Assembly (NCBI GenBank): GCA_002914805.1
Contig: JXTB01000036.1
Span: 229,936-293,935 of the forward strand
DNA: 64,000 nucleotides
Reading direction: 5' to 3'
DNA from: Parasponia andersonii
Lineage: Eukaryota > Streptophyta > Magnoliopsida > Rosales > Cannabaceae
The notes beneath the pieces were generated by a model. That model saw only the letters and a list, made by a program, of their open reading frames with translations, made no database searches and was not told the DNA's origin. Positions 10,441-23,605 of the stretch are shown here, piece after piece; position 1 is the stretch's first letter; every line of letters begins with the position of its first letter. Both the position numbers and the translations under genes were made by a program.

Positions 10441-11639
10441 AAATTAAAAAGAAGATTATGATAAATTGAATTTTAGATACCTAAAAAATAATAAAATTAC
10501 ACCTTGAATTGAACTTTAAGAGTTGAGATACTTGTTTAATAAAAGATCATTGGATTTTAGAAGAATTGGAAGTGGAGATTATAAAATCTAATTAAAAGTT
10601 ATAACTTGGTAATTAGATAATATAATTAGAAAAAAAAAAAAGAAAATTAAGAATATAATTAGAGAGAATAAAAGAGTATTAGATTGAACTGAAACTTGCT
10701 ATTTATAGTATAGAAAATAAATTTTAATTTATTTTAAAACATTAAAAAATACATATAAAAAAAGATAAATTAGGGGAGTTGTTGATGCTCTCCTCAGCCA
10801 CAATGTTATTATTTCCATGGGTGGTAATAACAATTCTAGGCCCTCCCAAAAAAAAAAGAAGAAACTACACAGGGCTGATCGGCTGAGCTGGGCTGAGCCT
10901 AGGTCCTTCTATTTATGGGCCAACAGGGCTAACCCATTAGGCCCAGCCTAATCGCTAGCTCTATTTATGACTATAAATTTATGATTTTTAATATATTATA
11001 AATATGTTTTGTGACAATCCTAAAAAAAGATTTCTATACATTAGTCTAAAAAATTATGTCCTACTCCAAACCACTACAAGTCACGTCCATTTCTCCAAAT
11101 CAAACTATTCACTTTGGGTTTTTTATATTTGTTAGTATAGTAAGGAAAATAGACCTATATAATATCATTTTATTTCAAAATAAAATTTTGTGATTACTAT
11201 TTAGGAATTTTTTTTATTCAAAAAAAATTGTAGGGGTCAATGTTACTATGATCAATAATCATATTATTCATATAATAATTATTTTTAGAAAAGTCATGAA
11301 ATACTCATTAAAAAATATTTCTTAAAAATAGTCCCCCAAAGAAAAATCATTTTACTTCGAAGTAGTCATATTTTGCATTCAAAAAAAAAAAAAAAGAGAA
11401 ATAGTCATATTTTGGTCACTTTTCCATGTTTAAATACAGTAAATTTGAGAAAGAAAATAAAAATGGGTATTTTGGACAATGAATAGAGAACTTTGTTTTA
11501 GGCAAATCTTTATGTAATTTGTCACTTTAATTCTTTATCTCACCACTTATATTTTCACACATCAGATTAAACCAATAATTGGTAATAACCCAGAAAAAAA
11601 AAAAAAAAGGCCTTACAGAAATACAGTCCATAGAGTCAA

Positions 11640-11955
11640 AAATTGAAAAATCTCGGATGTTTGATTTTTTGGAAAAATCCATGATTAATTTAGAAAAATA
11701 TCATTTTTACTAAATACTTAGAAAAATACTTTTTTTTCTTTAAAATTAATATTTTTCAGTGATACTTAAGATAACGAGTTAGGTTATTTTGGGTAACCAA
11801 TCTAATTTCTTGAAGTAACCAATCAAATTATCTTAAGTAATTTGATAGATTACCTAAAGTATCTTACCAATTAATAAAACATGATATTTTTCTAAATACT
11901 TTTAAAAATTATATTTTTCTAATTAAATCCAAGATTTTTCAACGTTTTTTAACTT
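11640..11955. repeat. MITE-like inverted repeat
   Basis: The two halves are inverted copies. The left half has GAAAAATC..ATG, then TTAATTTAGAAAAATATCAT, then ACTTAGAAAAATA. The complement of the right half reads GAAAAATCTTGGATTTAATT, AGAAAAATATAAT and GTATTTAGAAAAATATCATG. The arms are about 100 bp and imperfect, around a centre rich in GATAC, TTACC and AAGTAAC words. No coding capacity. A related copy lies at 38690-39010 and a partial one at 12260-12420. TSD not resolved. Confidence 0.6.
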
Positions 11956-12084
11956 TTACCATAAAAGTCTAATTTTCTCAAAAAAAAAAAAAAAGGCTCG
12001 TTTACTTTTCTATTGGTCATGATCGTAAAATTGGCCAAACCATTGACTAGATTTGTTAGTATTAAAAGCCGATTCAATTTCTAT

Positions 12085-12420
12085 TTTGGGTTTTTTAAGC
12101 TAAATAGCCAAATTTTAGATGATAGTTTGCAAAATAGCTATTTTTTGAACACTGTTAAAAAGTCGAATTTTGAAAATTATTTTTAAAAATGGTTATTTTT
12201 CATATTTAGCATATCAAAATAAATTGACTTATTTTTGAAAATTGACTTATTTTTTTTTNTAAAGATACTTAATGTAACGAGTCGAGTTAATTAGGGTGAA
12301 TAATCGAGTTATTTAAGATAATAAGTCTGATTACCTTAAATATCTTAACCAATTATCTTAAGTACCTTATTAATCAGTAAAAAGTGGCATTTTTCTATAT
12401 TTTTTTAAAAATTTTACCAT
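12085..12420. repeat. Composite of two dispersed noncoding repeat families
   Basis: The left part (12085-12260) belongs to a dispersed family marked by 'AGCTAAATAGCCAAATTTTAGAT' type phrases and runs such as TTTGCAAAATAGCTATTTTT, seen also near 15.5, 16.4, 37.3 and 38.2 kb. The right part (12260-12420) matches one half of the inverted repeats at 11640 and 38690 (GATACTTAA, TTAAGATAAT, TACCTTA words). A single ambiguous base N stands at 12259, next to the junction. Confidence 0.5.
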
Positions 12421-12673
12421 ATAAAATCAAGTTCCCTCTTACTTTTATCTCCACGTGCCAAAATTATACATTGAAATCGCGTCACCGACTCTAGGCCTAA
12501 ATGGGGAGAAGAACAATAAGAAAAACCTACGATGCTATGTAACTGATCAAGTCCATTCAATACTATTTGGAATTTTAGATACAAACACATGTGCATTATT
12601 GAGAAAGGGAGCCAAAACCGCTTTTTATTATTAGAATGATATATATATATATATATATTTATGGTTTCTAATC

Positions 12674-12853
12674 CTATAGATATATTTTTTAAACTTATGT
12701 ATATGTATTTTTTTTAGTCGTTAGATCATTATCATAAATTAATCCAACAAATATAATGATATACTATAGATATATTTTTTAAACTTATGTATATGTATTT
12801 TTTTTAGTCGTTAGATCATTATCATAAATTAATCCAACAAATATAATGATATA
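12674..12853. repeat. Perfect 90-bp tandem duplication
   Basis: Copies at 12674-12763 and 12764-12853 read identically; both begin CTATAGATATATTTTTTAAA and contain TTTAGTCGTTAGATCATTAT. In DNA this AT-rich and otherwise old, a perfect duplicate suggests a recent event or an assembly artefact. The CGTTAGATCATTAT word recurs at about 16885, in a related but diverged sequence. Confidence 0.9.
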
Positions 12854-12990
12854 TTTGAAAAGATGTACATCATTAATATTATTTCTCTCTCATATATTTT
12901 ATAATAAGAAGACAGGCACAATAAATTTTAATTAGTCAAAATGATATCCACATATAGGTAAAAAAAATAAATACCTATTAGATTATTGCT

Positions 12991-13080
12991 TATATATATA
13001 TAGAGAAAAATTCTAGCGTCTAGCGTAAGAGTGCATATATATATATAGAGAAAAATTCTAGCGTCTAGCGTAAGAGTGCA
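12991..13080. repeat. Perfect 45-bp tandem duplication
   Basis: Copies at 12991-13035 and 13036-13080 are identical and run from a TA dinucleotide tract through GAGAAAAATTCTAGCGTC and TAGCGTAAGAGTGCA. A further shortened piece (AGAAAAATTTAGCGTAAGAG) follows at about 13083. Confidence 0.9.
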
Positions 13081-13090
13081 TATAGAAAAA

Positions 13091-14843
13091 TTTAGCGTAA
13101 GAGAGACAAAATCCCTCTCACCTATAAGAGTATTTTTTCAGTCCATCCAAAGGCTATTGAATGGTCAAAACTATAGAAGTTTGTCCATATTATATACTCT
13201 ACCCTTGTATAACGTATTCCAAAATACTCAAAAAAGACTAACGAAGTTTTCTTCTCTCTAACTTAATTCTCAGTCTTATGCTGCCCTCACTTCCTTCGTG
13301 CAATGTCTTCCTCTTCTATTCTGCTACTCCTCTCTCTCTCTTTCTTTTTTGGAACATTTTTTTCTTCCAACATCTTCTCAAAAATTAAACTTACATATTC
13401 TTGTAAACGAAAAAAAAAAAAGAAATAAATAAGAGAGATAAAATATATATTCTTCTTCCTAATAGGACTATGATAAAAGAAGACATAAAGATGGCTTAAA
13501 AAATTTGAATGATACGGTAGTTAATTGAAAGGAGTAGATAGATATAGTGAGAGAACGACATTACTACAAGCTGAAATTTATTTCATTTTTTATTTTTTTC
13601 AACAAAAAATAATTCGTTGTACTTTAACTCACAGATATGAAAATTCTGTTTTATGCTATATTGTTTATTTTCTCATATATAAATGGAAAAAATTATACAA
13701 GCATTCGTTTGGAATTCATTAGAGGACGAAGAGAGCTAAACAACTATTACTTGTCATTGATTCTCTTACTAGTAAGGATAACAATATAACTCATAGTTAC
13801 GAGTATCCGTAGTTATCCGATCTGAACGGGAAGGCAAAAAACTTCTTAAGAGAGGAAAATAACTGGGGCAAAGTATAACCGCACCATTAATATGTGGGTA
13901 TGGTGCAGGTCAGGTACGGTATTAGTATAATCCGCACCATATCGGCCATGATCTATATATATATATATATATATTTACATAGAATAATTATTATACATAT
14001 AAATATCTATTTAATTTTACATTATTTATTTCTTTTATTTTTTATTAAATAATGAATTTGGAGAGTTATATGTACTTATATATTTAAATTTTAGAGTTTA
14101 AAAATTATTAGTATATTATTATATTTAATATTTTGTTGATTATGAAAAAAATTTAGTATTTTCATCTTAATTTTTTAAATATTTTATTATTATCAATGGG
14201 TAATGGGTAATCACGGTTTTTCTCATTATTTGTTGATTAATACATGCAGTATCCCTGCATCCAAAAGAATGATTAATAGAACAGATATGATATTGTGATT
14301 GGCTTTCAGAGATTTAGATGATAATTGAAAAACTATCTCTGATTCTTCCCACTGCGATTCCTACTTCCTGGGTTCTCATTCAAAATATAAGTAAAAATTC
14401 CTTTCTCGGTTTTTATTATTTGAAATGGATTTGAAATCTGACAAATTTTCTTTTGGTGAGAATGAAGGACATTTATGATACTAAGATCAACATTTATTTA
14501 GCAAAGTACCGAAGAAAAAGAAATCGATTCTGTTCGTTTGTTTCAACTCGAGAGGAAGTTTATTTATGCCACTTATGTGAGGACAATCTTAGGATTAGTA
14601 AATTGATGAACACCTCATGGTTTTGATCTAAGAGCTAAATAAATGCTACTAAAATAAAGGAGGGATTTTGTCTCTGCTGCACTAGAATTCTTCTATATAT
14701 TAACTAAAAAAAAATTAAAAACAAAAGAAAATAAACTACCAGTACATTTTAGGCAATGTTTTCATATTAATAATAAAATAATCGTAAACAAGAAAAAAGA
14801 TCAAAGATCAGAGAAGTTGTGTAATCTCTTCCTAAATTAACTA
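13091..14843. other. Noncoding AT-rich stretch
   Basis: No gene is supported. It contains a CT-rich patch at 13300-13350, a TA microsatellite at about 13953-13973 and short phrases rich in GCACCATA at 13880-13945 that may be the end of an old transposon. Confidence 0.5.
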
Positions 14844-15023
14844 GAATAATGTTATGATATCTAATAGTGCCTAACACCATATAAAGTGTCAATCTATTAT
14901 TAAGGTATTATAAATAATAGACAATATTTTGTATGGATCTCACTTTATGTATTAATTAATCCTTCTGTAATAGATTAATACATCATGTAGTGTTGGTACC
15001 TTAAGTGTTTCATAGTATTATTC
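14844..15023. repeat. MITE with long terminal inverted repeats
   Basis: The left end begins GAATAATGTTATGA and runs through CACCATATAAAGTGTCAATC to TATTAT. The complement of the right end reads GAATAATACTATGA, then CAACACTACATGATGTATTA, then ATCTATTA. The inverted arms are about 57 bp and roughly three quarters identical by eye, around a short centre; total length is about 180 bp and no coding capacity. The left arm is also recognisable, inverted, at about 31530-31610. TSD not resolved. Confidence 0.55.
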
Positions 15024-15459
15024 ATTCAACTAATTATGTGAAAGATTCCCAAATTTTTTTCTCAAAATGTGCAGATAAACATACAAATGAATAAAAAAAT
15101 CATGATTTACATTCCCTTTTAGCAAACACGGTCTTAGACAACAAAATTTGTCCATACTCCTTTTTGTCGAAAAATGAATGGTTATTGCTAGTGTTTCAAA
15201 TTCTATACCGATTAATTTTGAGTTTATTTGTTAAAAACCATTAATTAATATACCTAAGGTGCAATGCTATAGAAGATGCATTGTTAGAGTAATATAACTG
15301 CGTTGAAAGAAAGGATAAAGCCCTGATTTTTGTCTAGTAGAGGGCTAGAACTACAGTTTGTCTATTAAATATTTTTTTTCCTATGTTTTATTGAGGGTTT
15401 ATTATATAATTTAAATTAAAAAGTTATAAATACATAAAATTTTTGGGATTTCTTTTAAA

Positions 15460-17250
15460 GTATTTATTAAAAAAACGACCATTTTTAATATCTATTTAAT
15501 AAATGACTGTTTTATAATTTTATTTTAATAAATGGCCGTTTTTATTTGATATATTTTTTTATCAAGTAAATCATTTTTCATAAAAAAAAAACAATTTTTG
15601 AAAAATTAAATCAATTTTTTTAAAAGTAAATCAATTTTCAAAAAATAAATCAATGTATTTTAGAATACTAAATATGAAGAATGATTATTTTTTAAATTAT
15701 TTTCAAAATTCGGCCATTTTCTTTAGTGCTTGAAAAACGGTCATTTGCAAACTTTGTTCCGAAATTCGGCCATTTAGCTAAAAAAAACTTATTTTTTAAA
15801 AAAATATGAAAGTGAGAGGAGCTTGAGCCCCACTAGGCCCAAGTCCGTCCATTCTTGTTTGGAAGAAACATAAATGGGCCACATAGACCGTGTTCCCAAG
15901 CCTCCTTCTTTTTAATTTTTTTTTTTAATTTTTTTTTTTTTGGTTGTGGAAGCGAGCTTGGGATATTAAAAACAATCACGAGTACCTATAACAAATGTCG
16001 GTTTTTTTCACCTTATTTTAAAAAATGACTGTCATCTTGACATATTCAATAATATCCGTCTTTGTTTTCATTTTCTGCAAAATGACTGTTTTTAGTGAAT
16101 CAATTTTTTTAGTAAATTAGTATATATTAGACTATTAGTAAAGCAATTTCACATATCAATTTTATTAGTAAATTAGTATATATTAGACTATTAGTTTAGC
16201 AATTTCATATCGGTATATCAATTATTGTGTGTTTGTATATTAATTTTTCATTAAGTTAAACTATATAAGTTTCTTTCTTAAACTAATAATCTGATATAAA
16301 CATTCAAAAATTGATTTATTTTAGGTTTTTTTTTAATTAACTCGGCCATTTTGTGAATTATTTTGATAAATTCAGTCATTTTTTAATACTATTTGAAAAC
16401 CAATCATTTTTTAAAACTTGAACATAATTCGGTCATTTGACTAAGCAACCCAAACATCATTGGATGAAAGAAAAGACCACGCACCAAGTGAGAACTGTGG
16501 AACATCCGCAACTGCCCTCTAATTCGTACAATGACAGAATGTTTTCTACTAGGAACAACACTGTGAAGTTTGTTTATTTTTTGTTGCTAATAAGCACTGC
16601 GAAGTATTGAAGTGCCCATCTTATCCTTTTGTTAATGTTCTATTTTCTAGCATTTTTTGCCGTATAATTATAAGACATATTGTCCTCTTTATCTAGTGTA
16701 TATATAAACCATGACCTACATAATGCGGGCAGCACTGGTTACTATATCATATGCCATAGATATGCATAAATAGATAGAGCACTAATTCTTGTCTAATTAA
16801 AATTCATCACACAAGTCATGATAAAAGTTAAAAGAGTGAAAGAATATTAGTATATTTATTGTTATTTTTTTTCTAACTACTCAAATTATAATAGTCGTTA
16901 GATCATTATTTAACGGTTAAAAAAATACATATAAATAAGTTTAAAAAAATAAGAGTCAAATAGCAAAATGACCGAATTTTTGGCCTAATTTAATTAAATA
17001 TTTATTTTTCAAATGTTACTGTAAAATGTTCAATATATACGTTTATATATCAAGTGTAAAATATTATATACTAAGCGTAAAAATTTATATACTCAATATA
17101 TTTTAGTACATTAACTAAAATTAGTAGATATATTTATCTACCAAATATAAAAATATAAATACTTAGATATTTAACTATAAAATTTAAAAAATGAATATCT
17201 ACTTAATTAAATTTAAAATATTAATCATCTATTTAACTTTTACTAAAAAT
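15460..17250. repeat. Cluster of dispersed AT-rich noncoding repeats
   Basis: Repeated phrases such as AATTCGGCCATTT, AACGGTCATTTGCAAACT, AAATGACTGTTTT and CATTTAGCTAAA occur here in several orders and orientations, and again at 12.1, 37.2, 37.8, 38.2 and 40.4 kb. A 56-bp direct duplication lies at about 16107-16218 (AGTAAATTAGTATATATTAG at 16111 and 16167). No coding region. I cannot define element ends. Confidence 0.5.
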
Positions 17251-20200
17251 AAATAAATATAATACCTGCTGCTGGATTGTGGCTCATATATATATATATA
17301 TAATATATATATTTCATTAAGTTGACTAATTATTTAACCATTTTTTAATTTAGTATATGACTATATTTAAAAATTTATAACTATATTTGACTCTTAACGA
17401 AAAAAATAAAAATATAATATATTTCATAATTAGAACTTAAAAAATAATAGACATCTAATTATAAATTTTAAAATATAGTCTTCTATTTAAACGAATTTAA
17501 AAAATTAATCTTATCGGTCACTGGTATTCTCTATCCAACTAGTTTTCTTTAATATATATTAGATATATAGACAAGAGAAACATGTTAAAACCTTTCCAAA
17601 CTTTAAGGAAACTTATGTTTTACGAAACTTCGGTCCCATAATTAATGGCCTAAACAAAAAGGTTTGAATTATTAGAACAATCCAGCTCCGCGTGATATTG
17701 GTGGAACGCACTAGACATGCCAGGAGAAGAGGAATTGGGAGTATATTCACTCCATTCCATTCTATAAGCAGTACATCAAATCTAGTGAAAAGTGAAAGCC
17801 CAAGATAAAACACAATTAAGTCACATCCTTACATGGGAACCCACGTTGGATTATTAATGGTGGGGGGAAGCATGGAGTCTACACTACGCGTGCTGGAAGA
17901 AATAAAATGTTTTAGGTATTAATTCGTCATCAATATTGTTGTGTGTACTACTATTTTGACTAACTTTTTTTTTTTTTTTTTGGTTATTTATCAATTTTTG
18001 ATGAAAGGGTGAGCCATAAACGTTAGTGATGAGGCGAGTTGGTATTATTGTACTATGCTCTAACTACGCTATAAGCTTATTGTATTTGTGGTGTGAAAAA
18101 AAAAATTAGACATTTAATAAATTTAATTTTCAAAAATATTATGTTCTTTGGAAATAACGTCCAAAAGTTTGATAAATTATAAATTATGCATATTGTCGCA
18201 TGATATTTCAAGCAGTTTGTATTATGACAATATAATTAACTTTAAAAAATAATATTGTTATGTTTATTAAATTCTGTTTAAAATAATAATTATATAATAA
18301 TTTTTAAAATTTGCTGACAAAAAAATAACTTTACCAAATGCATCTCCCTTTTTGTTTTTTTGTTTTTTTTTTTTTTGCTTCTAATCATTTTTAAAAGCTA
18401 AAAATATTATCTAGAATCAATTCTAAATCGAGCCATAGAAATAGATATGGTAAAAATTTACAATTGTAGAATAAGACCACTTATTAGATGCAAGTTTTAT
18501 ATAATTATTTGTGAATGTTAAGTGTACTTTTTTTCTCACTCTCTTCTGCATTCTCCAATTTCATTGTCTGACACATGAATTCTTCCATCTAACTTAATAT
18601 TTTAATAATGTAACAAATCATAATAGAATCTACATGTCAAATAATGAAATTAAAAAAATATAAAAATAAATATAAAAAAATAATATTATTAGCATTCTTC
18701 TTATTATTTAGTGCAACATTACACCAATATTGACATTGGTCCTTAAAAGCATTACTCGTATTTGGCAATACAATATATAAACTACGAGTCGACGTAGTCA
18801 CTCGATTTTTTTGAAATTTCATCTGGTACCATTTTTTCTAAAATATTAAATTATATCTTTATTTCGTCCCCTCTAAATTTTGATAATTTAAAAATTCACC
18901 CATGTATTTTATTAAAAAAATTTAAATAATACCTTTTATTTGCTTTCATTGTATTTTATGATTTTTAAACTTTACTTATATTATTTTTAAATATATGATA
19001 TTACTGCACTTTTACGGATAATTTTAATTTGGACCTCACTTAAAAAAATTAATCATATTTTGGTCCATATTAATTATGTGTGTTTTAAAGTTACTATTTT
19101 TAGATTGCCCTAAATTATATTATTTAATTATAAGTATTTGAAGAATCTGAAGAAAAAAATATAAAGAGCAAAAAAAAGGGAAAATAAAGAAATAAATTTA
19201 CCCACTGGTACGAGTGATTACAAGTTTATCTTAATTGATAATCACACACTTCAAATATTAACGGTTTGAATCATCTTTCTCTTTCCAGTATATTACATAT
19301 ATTAAAGTAAGATAGGAAGATGCCAGTGAGCAACAAATTTAAATTAAGGAGAACAAAAGAAAAGGCAATAGATTTCTTTTTATTATATAGTCGAAATGAT
19401 TATGTCGAAAATAAGTTGAAATGGTTCTCCTAGGTAATGATACAAGAAACCCCTTTTTGGCCCCTCAATATGTATGGAATCCAATATAAGCCAATTCGAA
19501 TCACTTTAAATGGTTATGTTTGGGTTGTTACACAAGGTTCAATATAGGCATTTTTTTTCCCTTTGTTTTGGTCTTAGGGTTACTCGGACTCTGATCTCTT
19601 TTATTAGAGGTTTTATTTAATATTGTTATCTGCTGCTATAAAGCAGCATATATTCATGAAAATAAAATTTTCAGCATACGACTTTCTAAAGTTCAATATG
19701 CTTGTAAGGTTGGTCTTCAAATTAAGACAATTGTGGGCAAGAGAACAGAAAACAAGCTTCTTTTGGCTGGAAGAAAGCATAAAATTGTTCATGATTATGA
19801 AATCGAATATGTTGATAATGATAATAGCTAAATGGCTAAACCCATAGAACCGGGTCCCCTAATTGCGATAAGATTTGCATCACTAAACCAGATTACTGCT
19901 CAATATTTAATTGGCAGAGAGAACGTACTCAATAATTTTTGAAGGCTAAATTATTATATATATATATATATCCCACTAGTTCCAACTTCCACTAAACACA
20001 CAACTTCACAACTTTATAAGTGAAGTAATTTCCTTGGTGGGATTTGTCAATTTGGGGGGAAGAACCCGAGAAGGAAAAAAGTGGGATATCATGAATTAGG
20101 ACGGCTACCTTCTTTTATACATTTTAAACCCCCTTTTTTTTTTTTCCCTTAAAAAAACAAAACAACACAAAACACGTGGCCGTATGAATCACATTCACGT

Positions 20201-20600
20201 ACTGGCCCCAACCATGCCATCCAATTCCGATCTAGCTAAGCTGTATAAGTGAAAAAAGAAAGTCAAGAATATGAATCGACGATGCTCAATAACAAACTAT
20301 AAAGTAGGCAAAAAGAGGGAACAAAAAAGTGTAGTAGTAAGTAGATAAGATAAGCCTTGTGACTCATCAAACCAACCCAAAAAATGTAAATAAATAAATA
20401 AATAAAAATAAAAAACATATGAAAACCTGGACTCCACAAGGCTGTACGAACCATAACAAAGCCCTCCTAGACAGAACAGACCACTCCTTCCACCCGGACC
20501 CCCAAACACTCCTCAAATGTCATTGTTAATGAATCCAAAGAGCCACTGTGGGTTCCCAAACTCTAGTTTATCTGCAAAGTTTCTGGCTCGCGTCCTCTCA
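17251..20600. other. Noncoding stretch
   Basis: No coding region or RNA gene is supported. TA microsatellites lie near 17288 and 19955; poly-T runs near 17970 and 18360. The part from about 19440 is less AT-rich and could contain regulatory DNA or an untranslated exon, but nothing specific is recognisable. Confidence 0.45.
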
Positions 20601-23600
20601 TGCCTCCTATCTTCATTAATGACAGAACACTCATATATATATATATATATATATTAGTATAGCTAGCCAGCTAGCTATATACATAGTGTATATTGACCTG
20701 GTTTAGGCCGTCTATATATCTCAAAGTATCCAAATTTGGTTCCACCTATTTGTTTATATATGATGTTCACACTGTCCTCTTCTCTAGTGGTTCGTCATTA
20801 CTCATACTGGTTTCGCCCCCAGTTTTCCATGGTCCCATGAGATTTCCTTTTCCACCCATGTAGAAGAACTAAGACCTGACTGACCATGAATAAATACATA
20901 CCAATAATAATCCATTGCCAAATCTCTATGGAACACTACAATATATATCGATCCATATATACTGATCAGTACCAATTAGAAGGTACTTTTGTTGCATACA
21001 TTAAATTCTCACGCTTTATGATCAGCTTAGAAGAAGAATTTATTTTTTGTCAATATATGTATAATATAAAAAGCTTAATTTTAGCTGGCATGTTTAAATT
21101 AATCCTTGTCACAGAAGCAAATATATGTACATCGAAAGGGATGTGGACTAGAGAAATATATGGTAGTCAATTCTATAGCCAATGAGTTTTGGACGCGGCA
21201 ACCCAAAAAAAAAAAAAGAAAAGAAAAAAAGATGTAGATGAACCAATATGTGGTATATTTTTCTTTTGGCTATGAAGGCTACCTCCATTGAATCAGATTC
21301 CTCTCTGACCCTACACAACCTTCTCAATTAGGCTATTCGCAGATTCTTTTTACATATTTATACATTTTGAACGTTATAGTACGTTCACGCGTCGCTACAA
21401 AGTTGACCACTTAGTCTATTTGGTTATGATGACAATTATGTCTCATTCATTTTAGGATAGAATTTTTTGGGGCTTATATCCTCAAGAGTAACCCTATAAA
21501 TCGCTACGTGGAATTTAGCAGATATCCACCCTCCAATATAACTGAAAATTAGCACTAAATTAAATATCACGATTCATGTGTACTAGGTTTTTGTTAGATG
21601 CTTATCTTTTTATGATTAAGTGTGTTTAGTGAGAAGAAGAATGGAAGGAAAGAGAATAACATCAGAATAACGAATGAATTTGAGGAAGACTAATTATTTA
21701 CTACAGAAGATTTTAAAATTTAAAATATTAGGTAATATGTTTTAAATTCTTTATTTAATCAATTTTTAATTTTTTCTAAATTAAAGAGATTTTATGAGAT
21801 AATTTCATAATCAAATAGTAGAGTAATTTTTTTTTTACAACTAAAATTATATCTCTGCACCAAACACAAATGAGAGGATTTTGGTCTCATCTTGTTACTT
21901 TTTTTTGGACTCTAATTTAGCCTATATATACATATATATTAGATGTTATACTCTATTTTGCACGAATTGGTATTAATATTATATACATTAAGTCTAATTT
22001 ATAATTAAGTTCAACGTATTACAATATTAAAGAATTTATTTGTCTCTATATTTATTTTAATGAAATGAATGTTACATAATTTTTTTTTTGACGAACTAAA
22101 TTTAACATAAGGTATAATTAATATTAAATTAAATATAATATTATATAAAATATTAAATAATATATTTATTTTGATGAGATGAATGTAGTACAATTATTTG
22201 TTCAACGAACTAAATTTAATATAAAGTATCATTAATATTAAATATAATATAATATAATATAATATATATACATATATTACAACTAATCCAAGCGTGAAAA
22301 AATAATAATAAGACTAATCATATTATGAAAAAGTTAAAAAAAATTTAAAAATAAAATAATGATTAAAGAAACTATAGAATCTTTATACTATCTCTGTTTC
22401 AAGCTTAATATATATATATATATATAAAAGAATAATAATAATAATAATAAAGAAGAGAGCACATACATGGCACCCCTTCCTTCTACCTTCGTTCAATCCA
22501 CCTACCAAATAAATCCCGAGAGTTTTCTAATGTTTTATATGTATACTTCGTACCACAATAGTGAAAGTGTATGATTAGCCTAAAAGTCATTAGGACTGTA
22601 GGCGTTTAATAGATCAAAATATTGTTTTAAAGTTATTGTCTAAGGCTAAATTGAGGTTGGAAATTTAATTACATTAACAAGGTAAACTAACTTTCATAGA
22701 TTTAAGATCACAGAACTAGATAATGTGCTAGTGGATACTTTGCGTATTGTCTTTCATTCTCCTCCAGAATTTCCTTCACGTTAATATGTCATCCACTATC
22801 ACATGTTACACGTCAGAATTCTTCCTATAGCTGATAGCGTCATTATCACACATCATAGTAATTTACTTTAACTACCTTTTCCGTAGTTTTACATCAGTAA
22901 TATCTTAATCTACAGTGCCAAATTAAAGTACATCTTGACAATATTCTAGGTGCAGCATTAGTATTCCATGCCAGACAAAGAAGAAAAATTAAAACTGGAA
23001 TCTGTATAATGATTTTTGATTATGTATTAGTCCCTCGGATAGCTCCTTTCCCTTTAAGAGTAGTTAGCCATTACTCATACATCGTATTAGATATTGTGAC
23101 AGAATTTATAGATAGCCATCGACTTCCAAAAATTTAGAAATTCATAAAAATTTAGGACTATTCACATCTGTAAAAGGTGTGATTTTTATTAAACTATATG
23201 TATGGATAAATGCAAAAAATAAATATCATGAATTAAATTTTCTATTATTTTCAATTTTAACAATATTTTTTGACGTTGCAAAAATTATATATTCATATTT
23301 AAAATCTCTGAAAATATCTATCATTCATATCTAAATTAACATGAAAATTCCATACTAAATATCTAGATGTTTGACAAACTGTTAAAATATGTTGTATATA
23401 ACTTAGAATAGTCAACATAAATCACCAAATATATACGTAGAAAGTAGAAATTTGTATATATTTCAAATATATATGCATAATTTTGTACAAACAAAGAAAT
23501 TAAGTTACAATTACAGGAAAACCATGCAGCATGATATTTATTTTGCAATTAATCATATATATATATAACTATTTTTTGAAGCACTTTATTGTTAAAAAAA
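20601..23600. other. Noncoding stretch with microsatellites
   Basis: A TA microsatellite lies at about 20633-20655, another with an adjoining AAT run at 22409-22450, and an AATAT run at about 22240-22265. No gene, RNA or bounded element is recognisable. Confidence 0.45.
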
Positions 23601-23605
23601 ATTAT

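Larger units (their letters stand above)
7372..10963 (-). mobile_element. hAT-superfamily DNA transposon, complete ends, dead
   Basis: An exact 8-bp direct repeat, TTTATGAC, flanks the element at 7364-7371 and 10964-10971, the TSD length of hAT transposons. The ends are short imperfect inverted repeats: TAGAGATAG on the left, and TAGAGCTAG when the right end is read on the other strand. Just inside both ends lie GC-rich subterminal stretches with GGGCTGG, GGGCCAAC and AACCCATT motifs in both orientations. Inside is a decayed minus-strand transposase with BED finger, core and hATC dimerisation remnants. The element is 3592 bp. The exact TSD and matching termini make the boundaries secure; the coding part cannot work. 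Confidence 0.88.

Noticed and set aside
20263-20509. Overlapping minus-strand frames with Phe/Leu-rich sequence
   Set aside because: Looks like a membrane protein only because of T-rich codons; no homologue recognised.
20886-21185. 99-codon plus-strand open frame
   Set aside because: No motif, no promoter or splice context; typical chance frame.
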